NCBI RefSeq assembly: GCF_002813375.1
Contig: NZ_PHUJ01000003.1
Span: forward strand, 3,410,001 to 3,474,000
Source: Pseudonocardia alni
GTDB lineage: Bacteria; Actinomycetota; Actinomycetes; Mycobacteriales; Pseudonocardiaceae
DNA length: 64,000 nucleotides
Direction: 5' to 3'
Part shown: positions 1 through 7,904 of the stretch, piece after piece
Position numbering within the stretch: the stretch's first letter is position 1
How the letters are laid out: every line of letters begins with the position of its first letter
The notes under the pieces: generated by a model
Seen by the model: the letters and a program-made list of their open reading frames with translations, nothing else
What the model was told of the DNA's origin: nothing
The model's database searches: none
Position numbers and translations under genes: made by a program

Positions 1-168
1 CTTGGTCCGGACGACCTCGGAGTTCCCGGGCGCGGCGACGTCGAGGTCGAACTCGGGGCTGCCCCCGCGCGACCCCAGGGTCATGCCGCTGTCGAAGTCG
101 ACGATCGCGACCGCGAACGCGCCCTTGATGTTGGCGGCCATGTCCAGGGAACGATCGATGTTGTTCAT
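1..168 (-). CDS. Roadblock/LC7-like protein, N-terminal fragment
   Basis: The gene runs off the left edge, so only the first 56 residues are visible. They begin MNNIDRSLD and contain IKGAFAVAIVDFDSGMTLG, which reads like the first helix and strand of a roadblock/LC7 fold, a small family often linked to GTPases in actinobacteria. The ATG at 168 follows a weak GA-rich stretch. The next gene upstream on the same strand (321-1049) has a similar fold signature, so the two may be related. Family assignment is by sequence feel only. Confidence 0.6.
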   Translation of the reverse strand, partial: MNNIDRSLDMAANIKGAFAVAIVDFDSGMTLGSRGGSPEFDLDVAAPGNSEVVRTK

Positions 169-320
169 CTCAAGAGCCTTCCGCGCGGCAGTCGCCGCGA
201 CGATCTCGGGGAGTCCGCGCCGCGATCCCGTTCCGCATTCCGCGGAAATTGATCTCAGTACTTTACGGCGCCGGGGCGGACAACGATAACGCGCAATTCC
301 GGAGCGTCAACACCCCGTCG

Positions 321-1049
321 TCACCCTGTGGTCGACGACGGGTCCAGACGGCGCAGCGCGGCGAGGATCCGAGCCATGGTGCCCAGGTCGTCGGCCCACC
401 GGCCGCCCTCGGGGACGGCTCCGGCGTGCGCGTCGTCACCCTCGGCCGCGGCAGGGGGCTCGGACGGCTCGGCGGGGCCGGGCGCGCGTCGGGGGAGCGG
501 GACGGCCGGTCCCGGGGTGCGCTCGGCGTCTGGTACCGGCGACGGCCTCGGTACCGCGATCGTCGCCGGTGCGGTGTCCGCGGGCCCGGGCGGCGACACC
601 ACGGGCGCGGCCGGCCGGGCCCGCATCATCGGACGTGCCGGGGCTGCGGCCGGGTCGACAGCAGGCGTCGCGACCTGCGGATCCGTCCGTGCCGGGGCTG
701 TCGCGGGTGGGCGCAGTGCCCGCCGGAGGAGCGCGACCGGGCTGCCGGACCGGTCGAGGTGGGCGTAGGCGAGCAGCGGGGCCGCGCCGTCGCGGGGCAG
801 CGCCCGCAGGAGATGGTGGTCGCCCTCCCGGGTGGCGATCACCGCGTCCTCGAACACCGGTCCGTCGGCGACGACCTGCGCGGCGCCCCAGCCGAGCACC
901 TCGGCGAGGCCGGGCACGGCACGCCCGCCGGCGTCCGCGACGAGCTCGCCCGTGGTGGGGTCGGCGACGCAGGTGTACCCCGTCCCCGGCACGGCGAGAA
1001 CGGTCCGCAGCAGTTCCGACCACGATTCCATCGTCGTCGATTCCACCAT
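321..1049 (-). CDS. Hypothetical protein, roadblock-like N-terminus and Pro/Ala-rich tail
   Basis: Predicted 242 residues. The first ~100 residues (MVESTTMESWSELLRTVLAV onward) look like a compact alpha/beta domain with a GTGYTCVADPTTGELVAD strand pair and LLAYAHLDRSGSP near its end, loosely like a roadblock domain. Residues ~110-215 are a Pro/Ala-rich, probably disordered linker. The last ~25 residues (WADDLGTMARILAALRRLD) look like an amphipathic helix. ATG 1049 was chosen; ATG 1031 in the same frame is possible, and an upstream extension to 1175 is Arg-rich and unlikely. It lies 152 bp upstream of the fragment at 1-168 on the same strand. No function is assigned. Confidence 0.6.
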   Translation of the reverse strand: MVESTTMESWSELLRTVLAVPGTGYTCVADPTTGELVADAGGRAVPGLAEVLGWGAAQVVADGPVFEDAVIATREGDHHLLRALPRDGAAPLLAYAHLDRSGSPVALLRRALRPPATAPARTDPQVATPAVDPAAAPARPMMRARPAAPVVSPPGPADTAPATIAVPRPSPVPDAERTPGPAVPLPRRAPGPAEPSEPPAAAEGDDAHAGAVPEGGRWADDLGTMARILAALRRLDPSSTTG

Positions 1050-1188
1050 GTCGTCCGATGGTCGTCGACGTCGGTTCCGGTCGTTCTTGACGCCCCTTTT
1101 CCGTCGATGATTGCGCGGCGCCGTCGACAATTCGCCGACGGCTCCCAGGAATGGACCGTTCGGCTCTCGGGGCATTGCGGCATTCGGT

Positions 1189-2427
1189 TCATCGGCCGGT
1201 GTGGGCGGTCAGCCGCAGCTCCGCCCAGCCGCGCATGACGAACCGTGGCCGCCGGGCCGGCGCGCCGTCGACGACGGCGTCGGGCAGGCGTTCCAGCAGT
1301 GCGCGCAGCACCTCGGCGATCTCCAGCCGGGCCAGCGGGGCGCCCAGGCAGTAGTGCACCCCGGCCCCGAAGCCCAGGTGGGGGTTGGGGGAGCGGCCGA
1401 CGTCGAGGCGGTCGGCGTCGTCGCCGAAGACGGACGGGTCGCGCCCGGCCGCGCCGAGCAGCGTCGCGATCCGGGTGCCCGCCGGGACCGGGTGGCCGGC
1501 CACCGTGGTGTCGACGACGGCGGTCCGCTCGAACAGCTGCAGCGGTGCGTCGAAGCGGATCAGCTCCTCGACGGCCGTTCCGACCAGTCCGGGGTCATCG
1601 AGCAGCCGCTGCCACTGGTCCGGGTGCCGTAGCAGGGCGTGCACGCCGTTCCCGACGACGTTGACCGTCGCCTCGTGCCCGGCCATCAGGAGCAGCACCG
1701 CGGTGCCGACGAGCTCGTCCTCGTCGAGCCGGACGGACGGCGACCCGGCGTCCCGGACGGCGATCAGGTCGGTGATCAGGTCCGGTCCCGTGCCGGTGTC
1801 CCCGGCGGGGGCGGCGCGGCCGGACCGGCGCTCGTCGACCAGTTCCCGCAGCAGCGCCGTGAAGTCGGCCGACGCCCGCTCGGCCGCGCGACGGCCGTCG
1901 TCGCCGGGGTCGGGCTCGTACATCCGCACGATCGCGTCGGACCAGTCCCGCAGCGGCGCCCGGCGGTCCTCCGGCACGCCGAGCAGGTCGGCGATCACGG
2001 CGACCGGCAGCGGTGCGGCGACGAGCTCCACCAGGTCGGCGGGGACGCCGTCGCGGATGCGGGCCACCAGGTCGTCCACCAGGGCCCCGGCCCGCGCCCG
2101 CACCAGCGGGGCCAGCCGCTCGGTGTGGCCACGGGCGAACGCCGAGGCCACCAGGCGTCGCAGCCGGGTGTGCGGCTCGCCCTCACGTTCCAGCAGCGAG
2201 TTGCGGTGCAGCAGGTTGAACGCGGCCAGCTCGGCTGCGGGCACGGCGTCGGACCAGATGCGGCCCAGGCCGCGGTCGCGCAGCACGGCCGAGCAGGCCG
2301 CGTGCGTCACCGCGACCGGGACGCCCAGACCGGGGTGGTCGTGGACCGGCCCGGCGGCGCGCAGGGCGGCGTAGGCGGGGTAGGGGTCGGCGAGGAAACC
2401 GGGGTCGGCCGGATCGAAGACATGCAC
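1189..2427 (-). CDS. Cytochrome P450
   Basis: Predicted 412-residue soluble bacterial P450, the usual length. Seen in order: the I-helix oxygen-activation motif (LLMAGHEATVN, ~245), the K-helix ExxR (EELIRF, ~290) and the haem-binding loop HLGFGAGVHYCLGAPLARLE (~350-370) with the axial cysteine. It would hydroxylate a small hydrophobic substrate using an external ferredoxin system; no ferredoxin or reductase gene lies nearby. The GTG start at 2427 is 21 bp from the divergently transcribed SEC-C gene. The substrate cannot be predicted, and no biosynthetic cluster surrounds it. Confidence 0.95.
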   Translation of the reverse strand: MHVFDPADPGFLADPYPAYAALRAAGPVHDHPGLGVPVAVTHAACSAVLRDRGLGRIWSDAVPAAELAAFNLLHRNSLLEREGEPHTRLRRLVASAFARGHTERLAPLVRARAGALVDDLVARIRDGVPADLVELVAAPLPVAVIADLLGVPEDRRAPLRDWSDAIVRMYEPDPGDDGRRAAERASADFTALLRELVDERRSGRAAPAGDTGTGPDLITDLIAVRDAGSPSVRLDEDELVGTAVLLLMAGHEATVNVVGNGVHALLRHPDQWQRLLDDPGLVGTAVEELIRFDAPLQLFERTAVVDTTVAGHPVPAGTRIATLLGAAGRDPSVFGDDADRLDVGRSPNPHLGFGAGVHYCLGAPLARLEIAEVLRALLERLPDAVVDGAPARRPRFVMRGWAELRLTAHTGR

Positions 2428-2448
2428 GACCCGCTACCTTGCCCGGCG

Positions 2449-3378
2449 ATGGGTAAGAAGACGCGCAACCGTGCCAGCACCGCCGACGCGGGGGACAACC
2501 CGCGCCGGCCGTGCCCCTGCGGCTCCGGCAAGCGGTACAAGGCCTGCCACGGCGCCGGTGACGACGTGATCGTCATCCGGCCGTTCGAGGGCCTCGCGGC
2601 GGAGCCCGACCTCGTCGCCATGCGGGAGTTCCTCCCCTCGGCGACGGCGGCCCTCCCGGTCCGCTCCGGCGGTCCGGTCACGCTGGCCTCGGTGCTGCCG
2701 GGCGCGTCCGCCGCGATCGTGCGCGACAACGGCGAGGTCCTGCTCGGCATGCAGGTCCAGACCCGCTCCGGGGACCTCTCGGCCGACCTGGCCGGGGCGC
2801 TCGCCTGGGCGCGCTCGGCCGAGCCGGGATCGTCGCTGCCGGTCGTCGGCGCCGGGCGGCACACCGGCGAGCGGCTGCAGGACGTGCTGGAGCCCGGCAC
2901 ACCGCTGGAGCCGACGGTGCACGCCGACTTCGCGTGGTGGCTGCCGTCGGAGAGCCCGGACCCCGAGGCCCAGGCGATGCTGGAGCGTGCCAACTCGGTG
3001 ATCATGCCGACCGAGGCGGTCACCGCCGACGGCGTGCGTGGCGCGTACTGGGTCGACACCGGGTCCAAGGCGCACGTGCGCTGGGTGCGGACCGAGGACG
3101 AGACGACGCTGATGGCGGCGCTGGCGCGGCTGTCCGGCCAGGGCGGCCTGGAGCTGGGCGAGGGTTCCCGCTACGCCGGGTCGTTCCGGGCGCACGGGCT
3201 GCTCGTGCCGGTCTGGGACGTCGACCGGGAGATGCACTCCTCGGAGTGGGCGGGTCCCGCCGCGGAGTTCGCGAAGCGGCTCGACGAGGCGGTGGCCGGG
3301 CTGGACGCCACGCCGCTGACCGAGTCCGAGCACCGGGCGCGCGACGTGCTCGCGGGCAAGCAGATCACCCTGCGCTAG
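2449..3378 (+). CDS. SEC-C motif protein (DUF5926-like)
   Basis: Predicted 309 residues. Near the N-terminus (~23-38) is a SEC-C zinc-binding signature, PCPCGSGKRYKACHG, with the Cys-x-Cys spacing and final Cys-His. The remainder is a conserved actinobacterial domain of unknown role (DUF5926-like) with many acidic and tryptophan residues. ATG 2449 is preceded by TACCTT eight bases upstream and no clear ribosome-binding site, so the message may be leaderless. It is divergent from the P450, with 21 bp between the two starts. Confidence 0.85.
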   Translation: MGKKTRNRASTADAGDNPRRPCPCGSGKRYKACHGAGDDVIVIRPFEGLAAEPDLVAMREFLPSATAALPVRSGGPVTLASVLPGASAAIVRDNGEVLLGMQVQTRSGDLSADLAGALAWARSAEPGSSLPVVGAGRHTGERLQDVLEPGTPLEPTVHADFAWWLPSESPDPEAQAMLERANSVIMPTEAVTADGVRGAYWVDTGSKAHVRWVRTEDETTLMAALARLSGQGGLELGEGSRYAGSFRAHGLLVPVWDVDREMHSSEWAGPAAEFAKRLDEAVAGLDATPLTESEHRARDVLAGKQITLR

Positions 3379-3390
3379 ACGGCCGCGGGC

Positions 3391-3417
3391 CCCGGCGCTC
3401 CCGCGAGGAGCGCCGGG
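3391..3417. terminator. Bidirectional terminator hairpin
   Basis: An 11-bp perfect stem (CCCGGCGCTCC / GGAGCGCCGGG) with a 5-base loop sits between the convergent ends of the SEC-C gene and the ferritin gene. There is no U-tract, as is usual for high-GC actinobacteria. Confidence 0.7.
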
Positions 3418-3443
3418 CCCCGGGTCGGACCGACGAGGGGTTC

Positions 3444-3980
3444 CTACAGGGCGCCGCCCGCGGCGGCCGGGGCGGTCGCGTCGGCGGCGTCGCCGCGCGC
3501 GAGCTCGCGGGCCACGAAGTCCTCGACGTGGAACAGGTCGTCGCCGGCGCGGCGGACGATGGTGAGCAGCGTCGTCATCGAGGCGACCTCCTCCACCTGC
3601 TCCTTCAGGAACCACTGCAGGAACTGCTCGCCGAGGTAGTCGTCCTCGTCGCGGGCGGTGCGGGCCAGCGTGGTGATCTGCTCGGTGACCTGCTTCTCCT
3701 GGGTCAGCGCGAGCTGCACGAGCTCCTCGACCGAGGCGAAGTCGTTCTGCACCTCGCCGACCGAGGGGATGGTCGCCGTGAGGTCGTTGTCCAGCTGGTA
3801 CTGGACCATCATCATCGCGTGGTTGCGCTCCTCGACGGCCTGCGCGTAGAAGTGCGCGGCCAGCTGCGGGAGGTCGGCGTCGTCGAGCCAGACGGCGATC
3901 GCGAGGTACTGCTGGGCGGCGGTGAACTCGCTCCGGACCTGGTCGCGGAGCAGGGCGTGGAACTTCGACTCGTCGGTCAT
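3444..3980 (-). CDS. Ferritin
   Basis: Predicted 178 residues, the size of a non-haem bacterial ferritin. It is a four-helix protein with ferroxidase-type residues visible: a Glu in helix A (RSEFTAAQQYL), ExxH in helix B (VEERNHAMM), Glu/Gln in helix C (ALTQEKQVTEQI) and Glu in helix D (WFLKEQVEE). It stores iron and limits Fenton chemistry in the cytosol. ATG 3980 has GGAGG upstream; the sequence TAACCT seven bases before ATG could alternatively be a leaderless promoter. I saw no clear IdeR box at this promoter, unlike the DUF2470 gene 3 kb away. Confidence 0.93.
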   Translation of the reverse strand: MTDESKFHALLRDQVRSEFTAAQQYLAIAVWLDDADLPQLAAHFYAQAVEERNHAMMMVQYQLDNDLTATIPSVGEVQNDFASVEELVQLALTQEKQVTEQITTLARTARDEDDYLGEQFLQWFLKEQVEEVASMTTLLTIVRRAGDDLFHVEDFVARELARGDAADATAPAAAGGAL

Positions 3981-4087
3981 GTCCTCCAGGTTAGCGACTG
4001 GCGACGTTCCCTGGAACGGCTCCAGAAAGGGTGTCCGTCTCAGTTGGACAGGGTCACCTTTCCGCTGGTGAGGGCCGCTTTCCCGGG

Positions 4088-4921
4088 TCAGATCGGAAGT
4101 ACGCCGCCGAGCAGTGCGTACCCCACGAACGCCACGACGTCGATCAGCAGATGGGCGCCGACGAGCGGCCACAGCCGGTTCGTCCGCTGCCAGTAGCGGG
4201 CGAACACCAGGCCCATGACGAGGTTGCCGACGAACGCGCCGATCCCCTGGTAGAGGTGGTAGCACCCGCGCAGGACGGCGGCCGCGAACGCCGACCGGTT
4301 CTCCGACCAGCCGAGCCGCCGCAGCCGGGTGAGCAGGTAGCCGATCATGACGACCTCCTCCGCCCAGGAGTTCGCCGCCGCGGACAGCACCAGCACCGGG
4401 ATCCGCCACCACTGGTCGGTCAGCGTGCTGGGCGCGACGTCCGGGGTGATCCCCGCGAGCCGTCCGACCAGGTAGAGCCCCAGCCCGGGGAGGCCGATCA
4501 GCGCGGCCAGGCCCGCGGAGTGCGCCGCGTCGCGCCACGGCCGCCGCCCGTCGAGCCCGACGCGGCGCAGCGCGATGCCCGCCCGCAGCAGCAGGTAGGC
4601 GGCCAGCGCGCCCCATCCGGCCAGCTGCAGCGCGCGGACCAGCTGGAACGCGAGGTCGATCCAGGCGTCGGTGGACGCGGGCGCGTTCAGGGTGACCTGC
4701 TGGTCGGCCAGCGGGGCGGGGTTCAGCAGGGCCTCGAGCAGCGACAGCGCGCTGCGCACCGCGGACAGGCCCAGCGTCACGGTCAGGACGACGGCGATCT
4801 CCAGGCCGATCAGCCGTCGCTCGCGGGGGTCGGTGGCGACGCCCGGGAAGGACGGGGGCGCCGGGCTCAGCCAGTCCCGCAGGGCCCCACGCGGTCGTGC
4901 CGGGACCGGTCCGCTCGTCAT
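4088..4921 (-). CDS. CPBP family intramembrane metalloprotease
   Basis: Predicted 277-residue membrane protein with six or more hydrophobic segments. Motifs of the CPBP (Abi/CaaX protease-like) family are visible: the double glutamate in SWAEEVVMIGYLL, a His in GCYHLYQG, and the late VGAHLLIDVV segment carrying the second histidine. These residues would bind zinc within the membrane. ATG 4921 was chosen because the upstream extension to 5017 is Pro/Arg-rich and unlike a coding start. A 302-bp divergent intergenic region with palindromes separates it from the gene at 5224. Substrate unknown. Confidence 0.85.
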   Translation of the reverse strand: MTSGPVPARPRGALRDWLSPAPPSFPGVATDPRERRLIGLEIAVVLTVTLGLSAVRSALSLLEALLNPAPLADQQVTLNAPASTDAWIDLAFQLVRALQLAGWGALAAYLLLRAGIALRRVGLDGRRPWRDAAHSAGLAALIGLPGLGLYLVGRLAGITPDVAPSTLTDQWWRIPVLVLSAAANSWAEEVVMIGYLLTRLRRLGWSENRSAFAAAVLRGCYHLYQGIGAFVGNLVMGLVFARYWQRTNRLWPLVGAHLLIDVVAFVGYALLGGVLPI

Positions 4922-5028
4922 GGGCCGATCATCGCACCGGGTGCCGGAGGGCTCCGTGGGCCGCGTCGCGGGCGGCGGACTGCGGGGCCCGAGCGTGCTC
5001 ATCGGCCGGTGATCCACATCGCGCGCGC

Positions 5029-5101
5029 TGATCCGCGGCTCGCGCGCGTCCGGACACGCGCGGTCCGCGGATCACCGCGCGGACCGAGGATCACCGCGCG
5101 G
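5029..5101. repeat. Palindrome and 19-bp direct repeats in a divergent intergenic region
   Basis: This lies in the 302-bp gap between genes at 4921(-) and 5224(+). TGATCCGCGG (5029-5038) pairs with CCGCGGATCA (5065-5074), with an inner CGCGCG/CGCGCG stem at 5041-5046 and 5057-5062. GATCACCGCGCGG then occurs at 5070-5082 and again at 5089-5101, a 19-bp period. It could be a regulator-binding array or a hairpin. No gene was found in the gap. Confidence 0.6.
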
Positions 5102-5210
5102 GGGTGGGCGTGACCGCCGGAGGGGTGAGCCCACCGGGCGGTCGGAGACCACCGGAGGGGCGAGTGACCGAGCGCTCGTCGGGGCCCGGCCGTCGCCATG
5201 CCGGGGTGCG

Positions 5211-5216
5211 TACCCT
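5211..5216 (+). promoter_or_regulatory. -10 hexamer of a leaderless promoter
   Basis: TACCCT lies seven bases before the GTG at 5224, which is immediately followed by ATG. The spacing puts the transcript start at the start codon. Confidence 0.55.
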
Positions 5217-5223
5217 GGTCGGC

Positions 5224-5754
5224 GTGATGCGGCTGCTGCTGTCCCCGAGGTGGATGGTCTGGCACGTCCTCACACTCGGCGCGATGGTCGCCTGCACCTG
5301 GCTGGCCATCTGGCAGTGGGGGCGGGCGGGATCGGCGATGGGCTCGGCCCTCAACGTGGGCTACGGCCTGCAGTGGCCGCTGTTCGCCGTCTTCTTCGGC
5401 GTCATGTGGTGGCGCTTCCTGAGCATGGAGATCGCCGACCTGCGGGCGGCGGGCGCGGCCGGACCCGGCGGGACCGCGGGGAAGCCGGACAGGGCGCCGT
5501 CGGCTACGGAGGCACCCGTCGCCGGGTCGGGGACGCCGATCGCGGAGACCGTCCCGTCCGCGGCCGCGGCCGCTGCGTCGGCCTCGACGTCGACCGCCGA
5601 GCCCGCCGTCCCGGCACCCCCGGCCGGACCGTCGCCGTTCACGTCCCGCCCGGCGAACGCCGCCCCGCCCCGCAGCACCGACCCGCAGCTGCGGGCCTAC
5701 AACGAGGAGCTGGCCCGCCTGGCGGCCCGGCACCGGGAGGAGTCCACCCCGTGA
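5224..5754 (+). CDS. Small membrane protein with Ala/Pro-rich tail, unknown function
   Basis: Predicted 176 residues. Two hydrophobic segments are near the N-terminus (HVLTLGAMVACTWLAIWQW and QWPLFAVFFGVMWWRFL), followed by an Ala/Pro/Ser-rich linker of ~80 residues and a charged C-terminal helix (LRAYNEELARLAARHREE). The short Trp-rich membrane part is conserved in actinobacteria, but I know no function. The GTG at 5224 (or ATG 5227) was chosen because TACCCT is placed for a leaderless start; an upstream GTG at 5164 has no ribosome site. Its stop overlaps the next start by 4 bp (GTGA), so the two are cotranscribed. Confidence 0.75.
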   Translation: MMRLLLSPRWMVWHVLTLGAMVACTWLAIWQWGRAGSAMGSALNVGYGLQWPLFAVFFGVMWWRFLSMEIADLRAAGAAGPGGTAGKPDRAPSATEAPVAGSGTPIAETVPSAAAAAASASTSTAEPAVPAPPAGPSPFTSRPANAAPPRSTDPQLRAYNEELARLAARHREESTP

Positions 5755-6074
5755 CCGTCGCGACCGCTCTGAAGGCCTACCGGGTCTCCGCCTGGGTCAC
5801 CGGCGTCGGCCTGCTGCTGCTGACCTTCTACGCGATGCCGGCGAAGTACCTGTTCGGCGACCCGCGGCCGGTCGCGCTGATCGGGATGGTGCACGGCTTC
5901 CTGTACATGATCTACATCGTGTGCACGCTGATCCTGGCCGAGCGCTGCCGGTGGAAGCCGGTGTTCGCCGTGGTCATCCTGGCCGCGGGAACCATCCCGG
6001 TCGCGTCGTTCGTCGCCGAGCGGAAGGTGACCCGGAAGGTGCAGGCCGAGCACCTGGCACCCGCCGGTCCCTGA
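5751..6074 (+). CDS. DUF3817 membrane protein
   Basis: Predicted 107 residues with three to four hydrophobic segments. The conserved core FYAMPAKYLFGD followed by GMVHGFLYMIYIV is typical of the DUF3817 family, small integral membrane proteins of unknown role, often near other membrane genes in actinobacteria. The GTG at 5751 overlaps the previous stop, indicating coupled translation. The C-terminus (SFVAERKVTRKVQAEH) is basic and probably cytosolic. Confidence 0.88.
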   Translation: MTVATALKAYRVSAWVTGVGLLLLTFYAMPAKYLFGDPRPVALIGMVHGFLYMIYIVCTLILAERCRWKPVFAVVILAAGTIPVASFVAERKVTRKVQAEHLAPAGP

Positions 6075-6081
6075 GCCCGGC

Positions 6082-6852
6082 TCAGCGGCCCCCGGCCGCC
6101 GGGCAGCCCACCAGCTCGGCGAACCGGCGCTGCAGCTCCTCGGGCGTGTCCGCGGGTGCGGAGAACGCCAGCCGCACGTCCTGGGTGCCGGTCGCGGTGG
6201 GCACCCGCACGCGGAGCCCGAAGCGGTCCACGCCGACCGGGCGGACCCGGCCGCCGGTGAACCCCAGCCCGTCGGGCAGGTGCCGGCGCAGCGCGCACAG
6301 CATCTCCGGGTGCGCCCGGTCCAGGTGCTCCAGCCACACCTGCTCGACCCGGCAGAACGGGTCGGGTTCGGCGGCCGCGAGCTCGGTCGGCGAGACCGGC
6401 GCGCAGCCCTCGGCGTCGGAGTAGACCGCCGACGACGGGTGCAGCCGCAGCAGGGTGGCGCCGCGCCCGGCGTCGAGGAGGTTGGGGTGCGGGGCCTTCT
6501 CGGCGAGCCGCAGCGCCCGTTCCCGGCCGGTCGTCGGGTCCGGCTCCTGCAGGGTCCCGACCAGCCACAGCAGCTCCCGGACCGGCTCGTCGAGCGGCAC
6601 CGGCGTGCTGCCGGTCAGCTCGAGCATCACCGGGAGCCCGTCGAGGGTGAGCCGGGCGCGCTCGCGGAGCACGTGGTCGTCGGGCAGCAGCAGGTCGGTC
6701 GTGCCGTCCGGCCAGGTGTGGTGCATCAGCGGCGCACACGGTTCCGGCTCGCCGGTGCCGACGAGTGCCGCGCGGCCACCACGGGTGACGAGGCTGCGGG
6801 CTCGCTCGGCGACGGCGGGCGTCGGGGGGCGGCGCACTCGGGTCGTTCCCAC
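6082..6852 (-). CDS. DUF2470 protein, likely iron-regulated
   Basis: Predicted 256 residues. The N-terminal part (ARSLVTRGGRAALVGTGEPEPCAPLMHHTWPDGTTDLLLP) and the C-terminal helix-rich part (VEQVWLEHLDRAHPEMLCAL) fit a DUF2470-type protein of the haem-utilisation (HugZ-like) superfamily. The GTG at 6852 was chosen because GGAGGT ends four bases upstream; the GTG at 6858 overlaps that ribosome site. A perfect palindrome matching the IdeR/DtxR box lies at 6865-6883, just upstream, so expression should rise in iron starvation. Haem binding or oxygenation is an inference and no catalytic residue can be named. Confidence 0.8.
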   Translation of the reverse strand: MGTTRVRRPPTPAVAERARSLVTRGGRAALVGTGEPEPCAPLMHHTWPDGTTDLLLPDDHVLRERARLTLDGLPVMLELTGSTPVPLDEPVRELLWLVGTLQEPDPTTGRERALRLAEKAPHPNLLDAGRGATLLRLHPSSAVYSDAEGCAPVSPTELAAAEPDPFCRVEQVWLEHLDRAHPEMLCALRRHLPDGLGFTGGRVRPVGVDRFGLRVRVPTATGTQDVRLAFSAPADTPEELQRRFAELVGCPAAGGR

Positions 6853-6864
6853 TCTCACCTCCGA

Positions 6865-6883
6865 TTAGGTAACCCTTACCTAA
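6865..6883. promoter_or_regulatory. IdeR/DtxR iron box
   Basis: TTAGGTAACCCTTACCTAA is a 19-bp palindrome with perfect 8-bp arms around CCC. It closely matches the TTAGGTTAG-type consensus bound by iron-loaded IdeR/DtxR. It lies 12 bp upstream of the GTG at 6852 and probably overlaps the -10 region and transcript start of the DUF2470 gene. Confidence 0.85.
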
Positions 6884-6964
6884 GCAGTAGGCAGTGTCGC
6901 CTGTCCAGTGCCCTGTGACGCAGGGGGGGCAACCCCCTCTGCGGGGGCGCCGTGACCCGACCGT

Positions 6965-6970
6965 TAGCGT
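6965..6970 (+). promoter_or_regulatory. -10 hexamer of a leaderless promoter
   Basis: TAGCGT ends eight bases before the GTG at 6979, again followed directly by ATG. A G-tract/C-tract hairpin (AGGGGG 6922-6927 with CCCCCT 6933-6938) lies upstream. Confidence 0.5.
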
Positions 6971-6978
6971 CTGTCGGC

Positions 6979-7890
6979 GTGATGACCGTGCCCTCGGGTT
7001 CCTCAGCCGACCCGTGGCCGATCCGTCCGCTGCTCGCTGCGCTGGTCGATGACACCAGCCTGCTGCAGCCGAGGACCGTCGCACCGGGCGTCGACGCCGT
7101 CGTGTCGCGCTATCTCGCCGCCCGCGACGGCCACTACGGAGGCCTCGTCGGACGGCTGGTCTGCCCCGCGTCGCAGCTGCCCGCCGTCGTCACCGAGCTC
7201 GCCCGTTCCGCGCCGAGCCGGCCGGCGGAGCTGGCCCTCGTCGTCGACACCGGGCTGGGTGCGGTGCCGAAGGCGTTGTCGACCGTGTTCTCCCGCTCCA
7301 GCCTGCTCACCCCGAGCACCGTCGAGTGCGCCGCACCGCCGGACGTCGACGGCATCTGGCTCGAACGCGTCTCGGAGTTCGTGCCGGACGAGGTGACCCC
7401 GGTCGTGGAGCCGCGCCGCCCCGTCGAGGGGGACGAGGAGGGCACGCTCGCCTGGCTCGCCGCCGTCCGCAGGGTCGCCGAGCACGGCTGCACCCCGAAG
7501 ATCCGGCTCGGCGGGCCGCGCGCCTCCGACGTGCCGGAGATCGTCGACGTGCACAAGTTCCTGCTGGCGGGCCTGGAGAGCGGCACCGGCGGGATCTCGG
7601 CCCAGGGCATCGACCGGATCGTCCGCGAGGACCCGTCCGCGTCGACGCCCCGCGGCCGCCACGGCCTGCTGAACCTGATCGCCGCCGTCGCGCGGATGAC
7701 CGGGGTCAGCGCCTCGCCCGACCCGGCCGAGGAGGCCCTGGCCTGCACCGACGGCGAGAAGCTCGCCCGGGAGCTCGACGAGCTGCCCGAGGCCGCCGTC
7801 GAGCAGGTCCGCACCGTCCTGCCGCGCTGCGGCGTCGACCCGGAGCCGGTCCCGATCGCCGACCTCGTCGCCCTCGGACTGCTGGACTGA
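6979..7890 (+). CDS. Conserved actinobacterial hypothetical protein
   Basis: Predicted 303 soluble residues with no membrane segment. The N-terminal half is alternating helix/strand (LVGRLVCPASQLPAVVTELA, LALVVDTGLGAVPKAL), the middle contains PKIRLGGPRASDVPEIVDVHKFLLAG, and the C-terminal third is helical. The phrase TPKIRLGG and the parallel alpha/beta pattern suggest a TIM-barrel-like or Rossmann-like fold, but I do not recognise a family with known chemistry. It ends 14 bp before pheA and probably shares its transcript. The GTG at 6979 or ATG at 6982 fits the TAGCGT element. Confidence 0.75.
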   Translation: MMTVPSGSSADPWPIRPLLAALVDDTSLLQPRTVAPGVDAVVSRYLAARDGHYGGLVGRLVCPASQLPAVVTELARSAPSRPAELALVVDTGLGAVPKALSTVFSRSSLLTPSTVECAAPPDVDGIWLERVSEFVPDEVTPVVEPRRPVEGDEEGTLAWLAAVRRVAEHGCTPKIRLGGPRASDVPEIVDVHKFLLAGLESGTGGISAQGIDRIVREDPSASTPRGRHGLLNLIAAVARMTGVSASPDPAEEALACTDGEKLARELDELPEAAVEQVRTVLPRCGVDPEPVPIADLVALGLLD

Positions 7891-7904
7891 TCAGGACGGA
7901 TCGG

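Noticed and set aside
1189..2427. Cytochrome P450 as part of a natural-product cluster
   Set aside because: No polyketide, peptide-synthetase, terpene or redox-partner genes are adjacent.
3981..4616. A long upstream extension of the ferritin frame
   Set aside because: The extension is Arg/Ala-rich and overlaps the CPBP protease gene; the ATG at 3980 with GGAGG gives the family-standard N-terminus.
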